A stretch of 64,000 nt of DNA. Origin: Flavobacterium sp. Lineage in GTDB: Bacteria; Bacteroidota; Bacteroidia; Flavobacteriales; Flavobacteriaceae. The translations under genes were made by a program, and so were the position numbers. Of the stretch, positions 33,901 to 42,500 are shown in pieces (the first letter of the stretch is position 1; each line of letters starts with the position of its first letter). Below the pieces are notes generated by a model. It did not search any database. It was not told the DNA's origin and saw nothing but the letters and a program-made list of their open reading frames with translations. Location of the stretch: assembly GCF_004295795.1 (NCBI RefSeq), contig NZ_SEBR01000006.1, forward strand, positions 1 to 64,000, read 5' to 3'.

Positions 33901-36054
33901 AAACTGCAATCGGCGAGCCAGGACATGAACGCTCCGGTCGACGTTACTTTCACCGATTTCAAGATCGAGACGATCACCAAGATGATTTCCAAGGAAACGA
34001 AAGACGGTTTTTCGCTCGGCGGAAATCTCAACGGCAAAGCCAATCTCAAGGACTTGCAGACGAATCCGGTTTTCACTTCAGATCTGACTATCGAAAACCT
34101 CAAGATCAGCAAGGACACGGTTGGAAACGTGAACATCAAGGTCGACAACACACTCGCCAACACCTATCGCGCCGACGTGACGATTTCGGGCAACGAAAAC
34201 GACGTGAAACTCGACGGGAATTACAACAGCGCCGCCAAGACTTTCGATCTGAACCTGAATTTGAACAAACTGCAGATGCAAAGCGTGCAGGCTTTTTCTT
34301 TCGGACAGATTGCCAAATCGAGCGGCTTTTTGTCGGGCAAACTCAAGATCACGGGAACGGCTGACAATCCAGACGTAAACGGCGATCTGGTCTTCAACGA
34401 CACCAAATTTACCGTTACCGAATTGGGTTCGGCGCTGGCAGTGAATGACGAGAAAATCTCGTTTACCGACGAAGGCATCGTCTTCAACAGATTCTCGTTT
34501 ACCGACGAGGAAAAGAACACGCTCAACCTGAACGGGAAAATCCTGACCTCGAATTATCGCGATTTCGGATTCGACATGACGATTCGCGCCGACGATTTCC
34601 GTGCGGTGAATTCCACCGAAAAGGACAACGACCTGTTTTACGGGAAACTGTATTTCGACACCAACCTAAAAGTCGCCGGAGATTTGAACCAGCCGGTGGT
34701 GACAGGTTCACTCAAGATCAACGAAAAAACCGATTTTACCGTCGTCCTGCCGCAACCTGATCCGGGAATCGCCGACCGCGAAGGCATCGTGGAATTCATC
34801 GACGTCGACAATCCCGAATTGACCGAAAAACTCATGACGGAAGCCGATTCGTTAAAAACATCGCGCTTTAAGGGAATGGACGTCGACGTGAATATCGAAG
34901 TCAACAAAGAAGCCAAATTGTCGCTTGTGATCGACAAAGGAAACGGCGACTATCTCGAGCTCAAAGGCGAAGCGCGACTCAACGGTGGCATCGATCCGTC
35001 GGGGAAAACGACGCTTACCGGACGTTACGAATTGTCCGAAGGTGCGTATGAGATGTCGTTCAATCTGATCAGACGCAGATTTGAGATCGCCGACGGAAGT
35101 TATCTGCTTTGGACGGGCGATCCGACATCTGCAGACATCAACATCACCGCGATTTACACGGCGAACACCGCTCCTATCGATTTGGTCGGAAACCAATTGG
35201 GCGGAGAAACATCGGCTTCTATGCGAAATACATACAAACAACGACTTCCGTTTCAGGCCAAACTGATGATGAAGGGACAATTTCTGAAACCCGAAATCTC
35301 ATTTGACATTGACCTTCCGGACAAGAACTACGGCGTTTCATCGGACATTGTCGACGCGGCCCGAACCAAATTGGCCGAGTTGCGGCAAGATCCGGCCGAG
35401 TTGAACAAACAGGTTTTTGCTTTGCTGCTTTTGAACAGATTCATCGGGGAAAATCCTTTCTCCAGCCAAGCCGGCGGACTTTCGGGTGAAACTTTCGCCA
35501 GACAATCGGTCAGCAAGATTCTGTCGCAGCAATTGAACAATCTCGCCGCCGAACTGATTGGTGGAATCGAGGTGAATTTCGATCTGGAATCAACCGACGA
35601 TTACACGACAGGCGCTAGAGAAAACCGAACTGACCTGAACGTCGCGGTTTCCAAAACGCTTTTGAACGACAGGCTCAAGGTCACCGTCGGAAGCAACTTC
35701 GGACTCGAAGGCCCGCAACAGGTAAACGAGGAAGCCAACAACATCGCCGGAGATTTGTCGGCCGAATACCAACTCACGAGAGACGGGCGCTACGCCGTTC
35801 GGGCTTACCGCAAAAACGAGTACCAAATGGCGTTGCAAGGCCAGGTCATCGAAACCGGAGTTGCCTTCACGATCACGATGGATTACAACAAATTCCGTGA
35901 ACTTTTCCACAAAAGCGCCGAAGAAAAACGCATGCTGAGAGACGAAAAACGCAAGAAACAGGAATTGAAGGAAGCTGAAAGACGCAAAAAAGCCGCGAAC
36001 GATGCCAAGCTTCAGGAAATCCAAAACACCGAGCCGGATGAGGATAAGGATTAG
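30934..36054 (+). CDS. TamB-like translocation/assembly module protein (DUF490)
   Basis: A 1706-residue protein with one N-terminal membrane helix (about residues 10-33, ISAWTVGSIVGLFLLLVLLI), then a very long run of beta-strand-forming, AsmA/TamB-like sequence (for example repeated KISVRNVNLDRVKVRF-type strands), and a C-terminal DUF490/TamB domain (about 1250-1640). Such proteins bridge inner and outer membranes in a hydrophobic groove and act in lipid transport and outer-membrane protein assembly. The last ~60 residues are a highly charged tail (EEKRMLRDEKRKKQELKEAE). The start is TTG at 30934; no in-frame ATG lies near. Its partner is probably the BamA/TamA-like gene downstream. Confidence 0.9.
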   Translation: MNKYVRKTLKISAWTVGSIVGLFLLLVLLIQVPAVQNYIKDKAVNYLQDKIKTPVRIDRIEIGLPKKVIVEGIYLQDQKGDTLLHGEKISVDISLFKLLSSEVEINSVDLRGINANVSRSKDSIFNFDYIIKAFDSGKPSDPNSKPMKISVRNVNLDRVKVRFADAISKNDLEVSLFHFDTKIKKFDLDKLDFEVPKVVLDGLRLKLKQGELIREIGQKTAEVADSLAQKQNFRIKLGEVDLTRIAIGYDNAGTNLNSGLTLQKLRMKFDKTDIQGQTLEISAMEMNGLKGGFTLGKVKVAKVNREIELKSEAATTGWNVKLKQADLSDIDFRFDDENAPKVTKGIDYKHLDLTGFNLKATNLSYNPEVISGNVQTLRMRDKSGVAIEELKTDFYYGPKQAYAKNLYLKTPKTEVRDKLIAGYPSLESLKTNPGELTLDADLKNSKIAFEDILLFVPTLEDTNPFKDNPKAVVFINGKINGKLKDLQIPNLEVSGIGSTKIAASGRIVGLPDAKTARFDLNIKQVQTTAKDIYGFVPKGTIPANIQLPSKINLAGTFKGSAENLVANLDVKTSFGNAKVKGFFDGRIKNREKYDADVTFDNFDVGKLIKNDSIGKISLKAKVIGTGFDPKTAIAKLNGKLQKAEFNGYTYRNLNLKGDIKNGQFNAIADMSDPNLTFDLVSSGNFKDKYPSNVKLKLNVDMADLEKLNLHAGPMKLKGKVVADVADANPDMLNGKVSAYHFVIATEKDQFQLDSIHATAESTADSTKLAVNSQFVKAEMNGKFKLTKVGTALNQSVAKYYNTKPNAEARKEDVGDQSFEFRADVHNDPVLQKLVPELKRLEPIHIEGGYASANDSISVKGTIPRLTYGENTISGGAIDIKTQNDSIVYNINIDNIENKTFQLPDTNLSGSLKDNTIAYNLVVRDLEGKEHYKIAGDLKSIDQINEIHLNPDGLTLNYDPWNLSPENKIKLANGGVNAQNFELSKDGSSIKLQSASQDMNAPVDVTFTDFKIETITKMISKETKDGFSLGGNLNGKANLKDLQTNPVFTSDLTIENLKISKDTVGNVNIKVDNTLANTYRADVTISGNENDVKLDGNYNSAAKTFDLNLNLNKLQMQSVQAFSFGQIAKSSGFLSGKLKITGTADNPDVNGDLVFNDTKFTVTELGSALAVNDEKISFTDEGIVFNRFSFTDEEKNTLNLNGKILTSNYRDFGFDMTIRADDFRAVNSTEKDNDLFYGKLYFDTNLKVAGDLNQPVVTGSLKINEKTDFTVVLPQPDPGIADREGIVEFIDVDNPELTEKLMTEADSLKTSRFKGMDVDVNIEVNKEAKLSLVIDKGNGDYLELKGEARLNGGIDPSGKTTLTGRYELSEGAYEMSFNLIRRRFEIADGSYLLWTGDPTSADINITAIYTANTAPIDLVGNQLGGETSASMRNTYKQRLPFQAKLMMKGQFLKPEISFDIDLPDKNYGVSSDIVDAARTKLAELRQDPAELNKQVFALLLLNRFIGENPFSSQAGGLSGETFARQSVSKILSQQLNNLAAELIGGIEVNFDLESTDDYTTGARENRTDLNVAVSKTLLNDRLKVTVGSNFGLEGPQQVNEEANNIAGDLSAEYQLTRDGRYAVRAYRKNEYQMALQGQVIETGVAFTITMDYNKFRELFHKSAEEKRMLRDEKRKKQELKEAERRKKAANDAKLQEIQNTEPDEDKD

Positions 36055-36523
36055 TCTGTTCAGGAGAAGTTGCAGTTGCAGTGGCAGTGGCAGTTGCAGT
36101 GGCAGTGGCGGACGCAGTTGCAGTGGCAGTGGCAGTTGCAGTGGCAGTGGCGGACGCAGTTGCAGTTGCAGTTGCAGTGGAGGAAGCAGTTGCAGTTGCA
36201 GTAACAGTTGTAGCGACGGTTTAGCTTTCGCGGAACAATATTCGCATAGATCCGGAAGCGAGGCGGAAAATTCGTCCGATAACCGTAACGAGCATAAATT
36301 CGCAAATTCGCGGTTAAAAGAATCCGGCAAAAGAAATCCGTCAGATAGCCTCACGAACAGAATATTCGTGTATTTGTGGCCAAAACCCATTGAGTTGCGA
36401 CCCGTGCGACGCCAATTGGCGCAAACAATGCACGAATTTGTATCCACTTTAAATCCACATGCGTGGCGCAAGAATTCCGAGGCGAAACAAAATCCGCCAG
36501 CAAAACCGACTAAAATCCCGACC
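36055..36523. repeat. Intergenic GCAGTT/GCAGTG hexamer array and CGCGAATTCGCG-type fragment
   Basis: 36069-36211 is a run of more than 20 hexamers of the form gcagtt, gcagtg and ggacgc. At 36296-36313 lies AAATTCGCAAATTCGCGG, a one-base variant of the arms at 20857. The rest has fragments such as 'cgtgtatttgtggccaaaac' seen in other spacers. The plus frame stays open through the whole spacer into the BamA-like gene, giving a Ser/Cys/Gly-rich tract, but this is taken as non-coding. Confidence 0.85.
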
Positions 36524-38848
36524 GTGAATTTACGTCCGACCCTAAAAAACATCGCGGCGACACTGGCCTTGCTCGTTGTCGCATCGTGTTCCAACACCAA
36601 ATATCTCAAAGAAGGCGAATTGCTGTATTTGGGAGCCGATGTCGAAATCAAGTCCGACTCCATGCCCAAAAAGAACCGCAAGCAACTCAAGAAAGACCTC
36701 GAAGGACTGACGCGTCCGCGGCCAAACAAAGCCATTTTGGGATTGCGCCCGAAGCTCTACATCTGGAATTTGGCCGGCGAACCCAAGAAAGACAAAGGTT
36801 TCCGTAACTGGCTTCGCAACAAAGTAGGCGAAGAGCCTGTACTTTTCCATCAGGTCGACCTCGATTACAACGCCGAAGTTCTACAGAGTTACGCCCAGAA
36901 CAAAGGCTATTTTAAAGCTGTCGTATCGGCCGATTCCACGCGTCGCGGCAAAAAAGCCAAGGCCAGGTATACGATTACGCCCGGTCCAAGATATACGATC
37001 AAAAGCGTGACGTTCCCTGAAGATTCGATCGACTCCGATCTCGACAGCACGATCGCCAGGACGCAACGCCGCAGTTTGCTCAAAGTCGGTGACGGATTCG
37101 ACCTCGACGTGATCAAGGACGAGCGCGACCGCATCGACACGCGATTGAAGAACAAAGGCTATTTCTTTTTCAGTCCCGATTTCCTCAAAGTCCAGGTTGA
37201 CAGCACGATTGGCGAACACAAAGTCGACCTTTTCGTCAAGGTCAAGGACGAAACGCCCGACGCCGCCAAGAAAGTCTACAAGATCAACGACATTTTCATC
37301 TATCCGAGTTTTTCAGTGAGACGGGACACGGTCGGAATCGACTCGACTGACGTGACTTATTACCACGATTTTGTCATAATCGACAAACAAAACATGTTCA
37401 GGCCGCGCATTTTCGACCGGACGATGTATTTCAAGAAAGGCGACACTTACAGCCGCAACAACCACAATCTGACGTTGAGCCGACTCACGAACCTTGGCGT
37501 TTTCAAGTTCGTGAAGAACGATTTCAAGGTCGTGGACGACGAGGCCGGCGACAAACTCGATGCGTTCTACTACCTCACGCCGCTTCCGAAGAAATCGATC
37601 CGCGTGGAAATACTCGCCAAAACGAATTCGGCCAATTACACAGGAACGGAACTCAACGTGAACTGGAGCAACCGAAACACGTTCAAAGGTGCCGAATTAC
37701 TTCAGATAACGGCCTTCGGCGGACTCGAAGTACAGGTTTCGGGACAGAACAAAGGCTTCAACGTCTATCGCGTCGGTGGCGAAACGAATCTCGTCTGGCC
37801 GCGTTTTGTCGCGCCTTTCAAACTCGATACGCCAAGCGGATTCATGCCGAGAACCAAAGCCACGCTGGGTTACGAATACCAGATGCGCCAGCAATTGTAC
37901 TCACTCAATTCGTTCAAGGGCTCGTTCAGTTACCTGTGGAAAGACAATCCGCGACGCGACCACGAACTCAAGCTCACCGAAATCACCTACGTAAATCCCG
38001 GAAACGTAACGGAGTTATACATGGAAAGGATTCGCGAAGACAATACGGGAACGCTTGAAAAAGTCATTGAAAAACAACTCATTTTCGGGCCTTCGTACAG
38101 TTACACCTACACCAATACAATGCGCCAACGCCTGAAACACCAAATCTATTTCAAAGGCATTTTGGACGTGGCCGGAACCATTGCCGGAGTCGCGACAGGC
38201 GCAAACGTGCAAAAAGGCGATACCACAAAAGTCTTCGGAGTGCCGTTCAGCCAATATGTAAAAGTCGAAGCCGATTTCCGTCATTACTGGAAATTCAGCG
38301 AAAACACACAGCTCGCCAGCCGCATTTTTGGAGGTTTTGGCTACGCTTACGGCAACTCGACCTCACTTCCTTTCATCAAGCAATTTTTTATCGGAGGAAC
38401 AAACAGCATCAGGGCATTCCGCGCCAGATCGCTCGGGCCGGGAACGTATCGCGCGGAGACCGACACCAACGAATTCCTGCCCGATCAATCGGGCGACATC
38501 AAGATCGAGATGAACACAGAGATCCGTCAGAAACTTTTCAGTATCGTGCACGGAGCGGTTTTTGTCGACGCGGGAAATATCTGGCTGAGAAACAACGGCA
38601 CGGGAGACGATCCGCTTCCGGGTGCAAAATTCACAAGCAAATTCCTTAGCGAAATGGCCGTCGGAACCGGACTTGGCTTGAGATTCGACCTTTCTTTTCT
38701 GGTGCTCCGGACAGATCTGGCCTTTCCGCTCAGAAAACCGTGGCTTCCGCAAAACGAACGTTGGGTAATCGACCAGATCGAATTCGGGAACGCGGGCTGG
38801 CGCAAGGAAAATCTAGTTTTCAACCTCGCCATCGGCTATCCTTTCTGA
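36524..38848 (+). CDS. BamA/TamA-family outer-membrane protein
   Basis: A 774-residue Omp85-family protein, with POTRA-like N-terminal region (about residues 40-330) and a C-terminal 16-strand-type barrel (about 380-774). The barrel has the family-type loop FIGGTNSIRAFRARSLGPG. A GTG at 36524 starts a lipoprotein-type signal (LALLVVASC, Cys22), which I prefer; upstream in-frame ATG at 36428 and the frame opening at 36002 would add repeat-derived residues. The lipidated N terminus is typical of Bacteroidota TamA-like proteins. It follows the TamB-like gene, so the two probably form an outer-membrane assembly module. It ends with aromatic residue Phe, as barrels do. Confidence 0.88.
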   Translation: MNLRPTLKNIAATLALLVVASCSNTKYLKEGELLYLGADVEIKSDSMPKKNRKQLKKDLEGLTRPRPNKAILGLRPKLYIWNLAGEPKKDKGFRNWLRNKVGEEPVLFHQVDLDYNAEVLQSYAQNKGYFKAVVSADSTRRGKKAKARYTITPGPRYTIKSVTFPEDSIDSDLDSTIARTQRRSLLKVGDGFDLDVIKDERDRIDTRLKNKGYFFFSPDFLKVQVDSTIGEHKVDLFVKVKDETPDAAKKVYKINDIFIYPSFSVRRDTVGIDSTDVTYYHDFVIIDKQNMFRPRIFDRTMYFKKGDTYSRNNHNLTLSRLTNLGVFKFVKNDFKVVDDEAGDKLDAFYYLTPLPKKSIRVEILAKTNSANYTGTELNVNWSNRNTFKGAELLQITAFGGLEVQVSGQNKGFNVYRVGGETNLVWPRFVAPFKLDTPSGFMPRTKATLGYEYQMRQQLYSLNSFKGSFSYLWKDNPRRDHELKLTEITYVNPGNVTELYMERIREDNTGTLEKVIEKQLIFGPSYSYTYTNTMRQRLKHQIYFKGILDVAGTIAGVATGANVQKGDTTKVFGVPFSQYVKVEADFRHYWKFSENTQLASRIFGGFGYAYGNSTSLPFIKQFFIGGTNSIRAFRARSLGPGTYRAETDTNEFLPDQSGDIKIEMNTEIRQKLFSIVHGAVFVDAGNIWLRNNGTGDDPLPGAKFTSKFLSEMAVGTGLGLRFDLSFLVLRTDLAFPLRKPWLPQNERWVIDQIEFGNAGWRKENLVFNLAIGYPF

Positions 38849-38865
38849 GATTCAGCAAGTGCTTA

Positions 38866-39192
38866 TCAATGCGAAACAACCTTTAATCCAACGATCGATC
38901 CAACCAAAGTCGCGATAAAAAACATACGCCAAAAAGTGGCCGGTTCCTTGAACACGAAAATCCCGACCAAAACGGTCCCGACCGCTCCGATTCCGGTCCA
39001 AACCGCATAAGCAGTGCCAATCGGCAAGGTTTCGGTGGCTTTCATCAAGAGCAACATGCTAACGGTTAGCGACACCAGAAATCCCGCGTACCACAAATAC
39101 ATTTCCGTTCCCGAGGCGGTTTTGGCTTTTCCAAGACAAGACGCAAAAGCGACTTCAAACAAGCCTGCGACAATCAAAACGATCCAATCCAT
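38866..39192 (-). CDS. sugE: SMR-family efflux protein, SugE/Gdx type
   Basis: A 108-residue inner-membrane protein with four helices, the normal size of small multidrug resistance transporters. The conserved membrane glutamate is Glu13 in AGLFEVAFA. The segment LPIGTAYAVWTGIGAVGTVLVG is characteristic, and the C terminus GLKVVSH matches SugE. SugE/Gdx proteins are guanidinium exporters coupled to protons, while Emr/Qac members export cationic drugs; the sequence leans to SugE/Gdx. The ATG at 39192 (MDWIVLIVAG) is chosen over an upstream start at 39237. I saw no guanidine riboswitch in the short leader. Confidence 0.9.
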   Translation of the reverse strand: MDWIVLIVAGLFEVAFASCLGKAKTASGTEMYLWYAGFLVSLTVSMLLLMKATETLPIGTAYAVWTGIGAVGTVLVGIFVFKEPATFWRMFFIATLVGSIVGLKVVSH

Positions 39193-39503
39193 CTTTCGTG
39201 TTTTATGCAAATTTGGGGATTCGAATCCAAGAAACATTTTAAAATGACCGAAATGTTTTCAACAGGATCTCGAACTGAATCTGATTTTTTTTGAAGCCAA
39301 TCCCGCTGCCTGCTCCTAGCTTTCTCGAAACCGCCGGTTTTTGCAGACTTTTGCCCAAGAGCTTCCGTTGGTCGCTTTGGCCAAAAGGCAAAAACAGGGC
39401 GTTTCCTTCAAAAGGCTATCCACAGCATCGGGGCTGGATAGGTCTCAAAAAACCAAAACTTCTTCGTAAGAAAATAACGGTACACGCAAATCAGTTCCCA
39501 ACG
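39193..39503. other. Intergenic region with a GC-rich, possibly structured segment
   Basis: About 310 bases without a supported gene. 39297-39460 is more GC-rich than typical spacers here, with short inverted pieces (TTTGGCCAAA near 39379, 'gccaaaaggc') and a 'gcatcggggct' end similar in style to the element at 60960-61100. GGATTCGAATCC, a perfect 12-bp palindrome, lies at about 39218-39230 in the leader of the exporter gene. An open frame on the plus strand (from 39291) is not considered real. Confidence 0.5.
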
Positions 39504-42500
39504 TCAAAAATCCTGAGCTGGAAGATAAATATAGAAGGAGGCGCCTTTCCCGGTCTGGCTTTCGGCTTTGATGAAACCTTGGTGGTTCTCGACGATCTTC
39601 TTGCACAAAGCCAACCCGATTCCCGTTCCGGAGAACGAAGTGCGTTGGTTGAGTCGCTGGAAAATCGTGAAAATCTGATCGGCGTACTTTTGCTCGAACC
39701 CAATTCCATTATCCGAAAAAACAAGTTCCACATAAGTTTTTTCGGGATAATGCACGTTCTCGAAATTGAGATCGGCTCCCAAAACTTTTCGCGCCTTCAT
39801 CGTAATCACAGGCGCGACTTCGGTGAACTTGAGCGCATTTCCTATCAGGTTCGAAAAAAGTTGGTTGATCTGCAACGGGATCGCGGTGATCGTCGGCAAA
39901 AGATCGGCTTTGATTTCCGCGCCTTTTTCTTCCGCGAGTAACTCAAAATCGACCAAGACGTTCTTTAAAACCTCATTCAGGTCGACATTTACGAAATGCT
40001 CGTCGATGCGCGATAATCGGCTGTAATTTAACACCGCGCGAATCAGTTCGCTCATCCTTTCCGCCGACGAATTGATCTTGTCGAAATATCTCGCGGCAAC
40101 CTCGGCATCGTGCAGGTTGCGCTCGAGCATGCCCGAAAACATCTGGATCTTGCGCAAAGGTTCCTGCAAGTCGTGAGAAGCGACATAGGCGAATTGTTCC
40201 AGTTCCCGGTTCTGGAACTCGAGCTCGGCGTTGTATCTCTGCATTCTGTCCTCGGCCAGCTTTCGTTCGGTGAGATCGCGCGTCACTTTCGAGAATCCGA
40301 TGACGTTGTTTTGGTCGTCGTGCAAGGCCGTGATTGCGACAAGCGCCCAAAAAACGGTGCCGTCCTTGCGAATCCTGAAACCTTCGTGGGTCGCGCGTCC
40401 GGTTTTCTGGGCTTCTTCTATAAGCGATTGCGGCAATTTGCTTGCCTGATCTTCTGGCGAATAGAAAATCGTGAAGTTCTTCCCGACGATTTCCTTGTCC
40501 GAATAGCCTTTAATCTTTTCGGCTCCTTTGTTCCAGTTCAGGATTGTCCCGTCGGTATCAAGCAACAATATCGCGTAATCCTGGACTTCCTCGGTCATGC
40601 GCTGGTAGCGTTCCTCGCTTTGTTTGAGTTCGCGGTTCCTTTCGGCCAGAATGCTTGTGCGATGCTGCACTTTTTCTTCGAGAATCGCTGTTTGGAGTCG
40701 CTCGTCGGTGATGTCGAGTACGGTTCCGAACATTTTCAGGGGTTTTCCATCGGCATCGGTTTCCACATTGCCGTTCAGGCGAATCCAGTGCAAACTTCCG
40801 TCTTGCCAAATGATGCGCGCCTCATAGAACAATTTGCCCGATTTTATCGCCTCGGCTATCGCGACATTGCGCAATGGCAAATCTTCGGGATGGATTTTCC
40901 CGATGAAATCGGTATGATGGAAATCGTTCGAATCCGGATAGCCGAAAATCTCGGCCAAACGACCCGAATAACTGAAATCGTCCAACGTGAAATCCCATTC
41001 GAAATTCCCCATGTTCGCGCCTTCTATCGCGAGCTGGAATCGCTTGGCGCCGGCCTCGATTTTTTTGCGTGCCATGACGCTTTCGGTAATCTCGTCGGCC
41101 ACGACCATGATTCCTTCCACATTGCCGTTTTCATCGCGATAAGGTTCGTAGACGAATTTGACGTAAATCTTGTTCGAGGCGTCGTTTTCGATGATTTCCA
41201 AAGCCATTTCGTCGGCTACGAACGGAATTCCCGTGTCGAAAACCGATTCCAGCAAGTCGCGGAAACCCTGATTTTCCACTTCGGGCAAACCTTGCAAAAG
41301 CGGCTTGTCCTGCACTTTCTCTCGGGGTTTTCCCCAAATCTCGAGAATGCGATCGTTTGCTATTTCTACCACAAAGTCGCGTCCTTTGAGCAAGCATATC
41401 GCCACGGGAGCGTGAAGAAAAACGTTGCGAAGTTGCGAATTCACGTGCTCGCGCGAACTTGAAAGCTGCAACTGCGATTTTACCCTGGCGAGCAATTCCT
41501 TTGCCGAAAAAGGCTTGACGAGATAATCGTCTGCACCGAGTTCATAGCCTTCGATCTTGGCTTCTTCTCCGGCCCTTGCCGACAAAAGCACGACGGGAAT
41601 CTGCGAAAATGCCTTGTCAGACTTGAGTTGGCGCATCATGTCGATGCCGTCCATTTCGGGCATCATGATGTCGCTTATGATGAGATGCGGATTAAATTCG
41701 CGCACTTTTTGCAAACCGTCGATTCCGTTGGTCGCGTTGGCCACGATGTATTGGCTCGAAAGCAGTTTGGATACATAATCGCGCATGTCGGCGTTGTCGT
41801 CGACCACGAGGATTTTGAGGAATTGGTTGGAATCTCCTGGATTTTGTTCTGATTCGGATTCGGTTGCGATCGACCGGATCACGTCGTCGTCATACCTGTT
41901 CGGACTGATTTCGGTAGCCGCAATGTCTGAATCGATGATGTCCGATTCGTCCAGATGTGCTTTTCCCGTTGGGATCGTCACCGTAAAAGTCGTGCCTTTT
42001 CCCAATTCGCTTTGGGCGGAAATCGCTCCGTGATTCAGTTTGACGAGTTCTTTTACGAGCGAAAGTCCGATGCCCGTGCCTTCGAAACTGCGTCCGCCCG
42101 AATTCCTGACGCGGTGGAAACGCTCGAAAAGCCGCGACATCTCTTCTTGCGAAATTCCGATTCCGGTGTCTGAAATCTTCATTTCGACGATGTTGCTTCT
42201 CTCTGTGACAGCTATGGAAACTTTGCCCGAAAGCGTGTATTTGTAAGCATTCGAGAGTAAATTCAACACGATTTTTTCCCACATTTCGGAATCGACATAA
42301 GCCGCTGACCTGACATTTGTGAAAACCTCGAATTCCAGTTCGGCTTTTTCGAAAAGCGATTGGAAAGAACTCGCGAGATCTTTGGTGAATTGTCCCAGGC
42401 AAACCGCACGGAATTTGGCCTGCACGCGCCCGGACTCGATCCGGCTGAAATCCAGGAGCGAATTCACGAGCCTCAAAAGTCGCATCGCATTCCGGTGCGT

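Noticed and set aside
32578..33909. 443-residue minus-strand open frame within the TamB-like gene
   Set aside because: It is antisense to a gene with strong family features; long antisense frames also occur in the helicase, patatin and hybrid kinase genes and reflect codon bias.
36002..36523. N-terminal extension of the BamA-like protein through the hexamer array
   Set aside because: A lipoprotein signal starts at 36524, the extension is repeat-derived and overlaps the end of the TamB-like gene; kept as a finding to check.
39215..39232. T-loop-like GGATTCGAATCC suggesting a tRNA
   Set aside because: The five-pair T-stem cannot form around the seven-base loop and no acceptor or anticodon arm is found; it is a simple palindrome in a gene leader.
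38866..39237. Guanidine riboswitch before the SugE-type gene
   Set aside because: The leader is short and I could not see the conserved guanidine-I or guanidine-III motifs.
40110..41462. 450-residue plus-strand open frame inside the hybrid kinase gene
   Set aside because: Antisense to well-conserved PAS and kinase domains; no recognisable protein.
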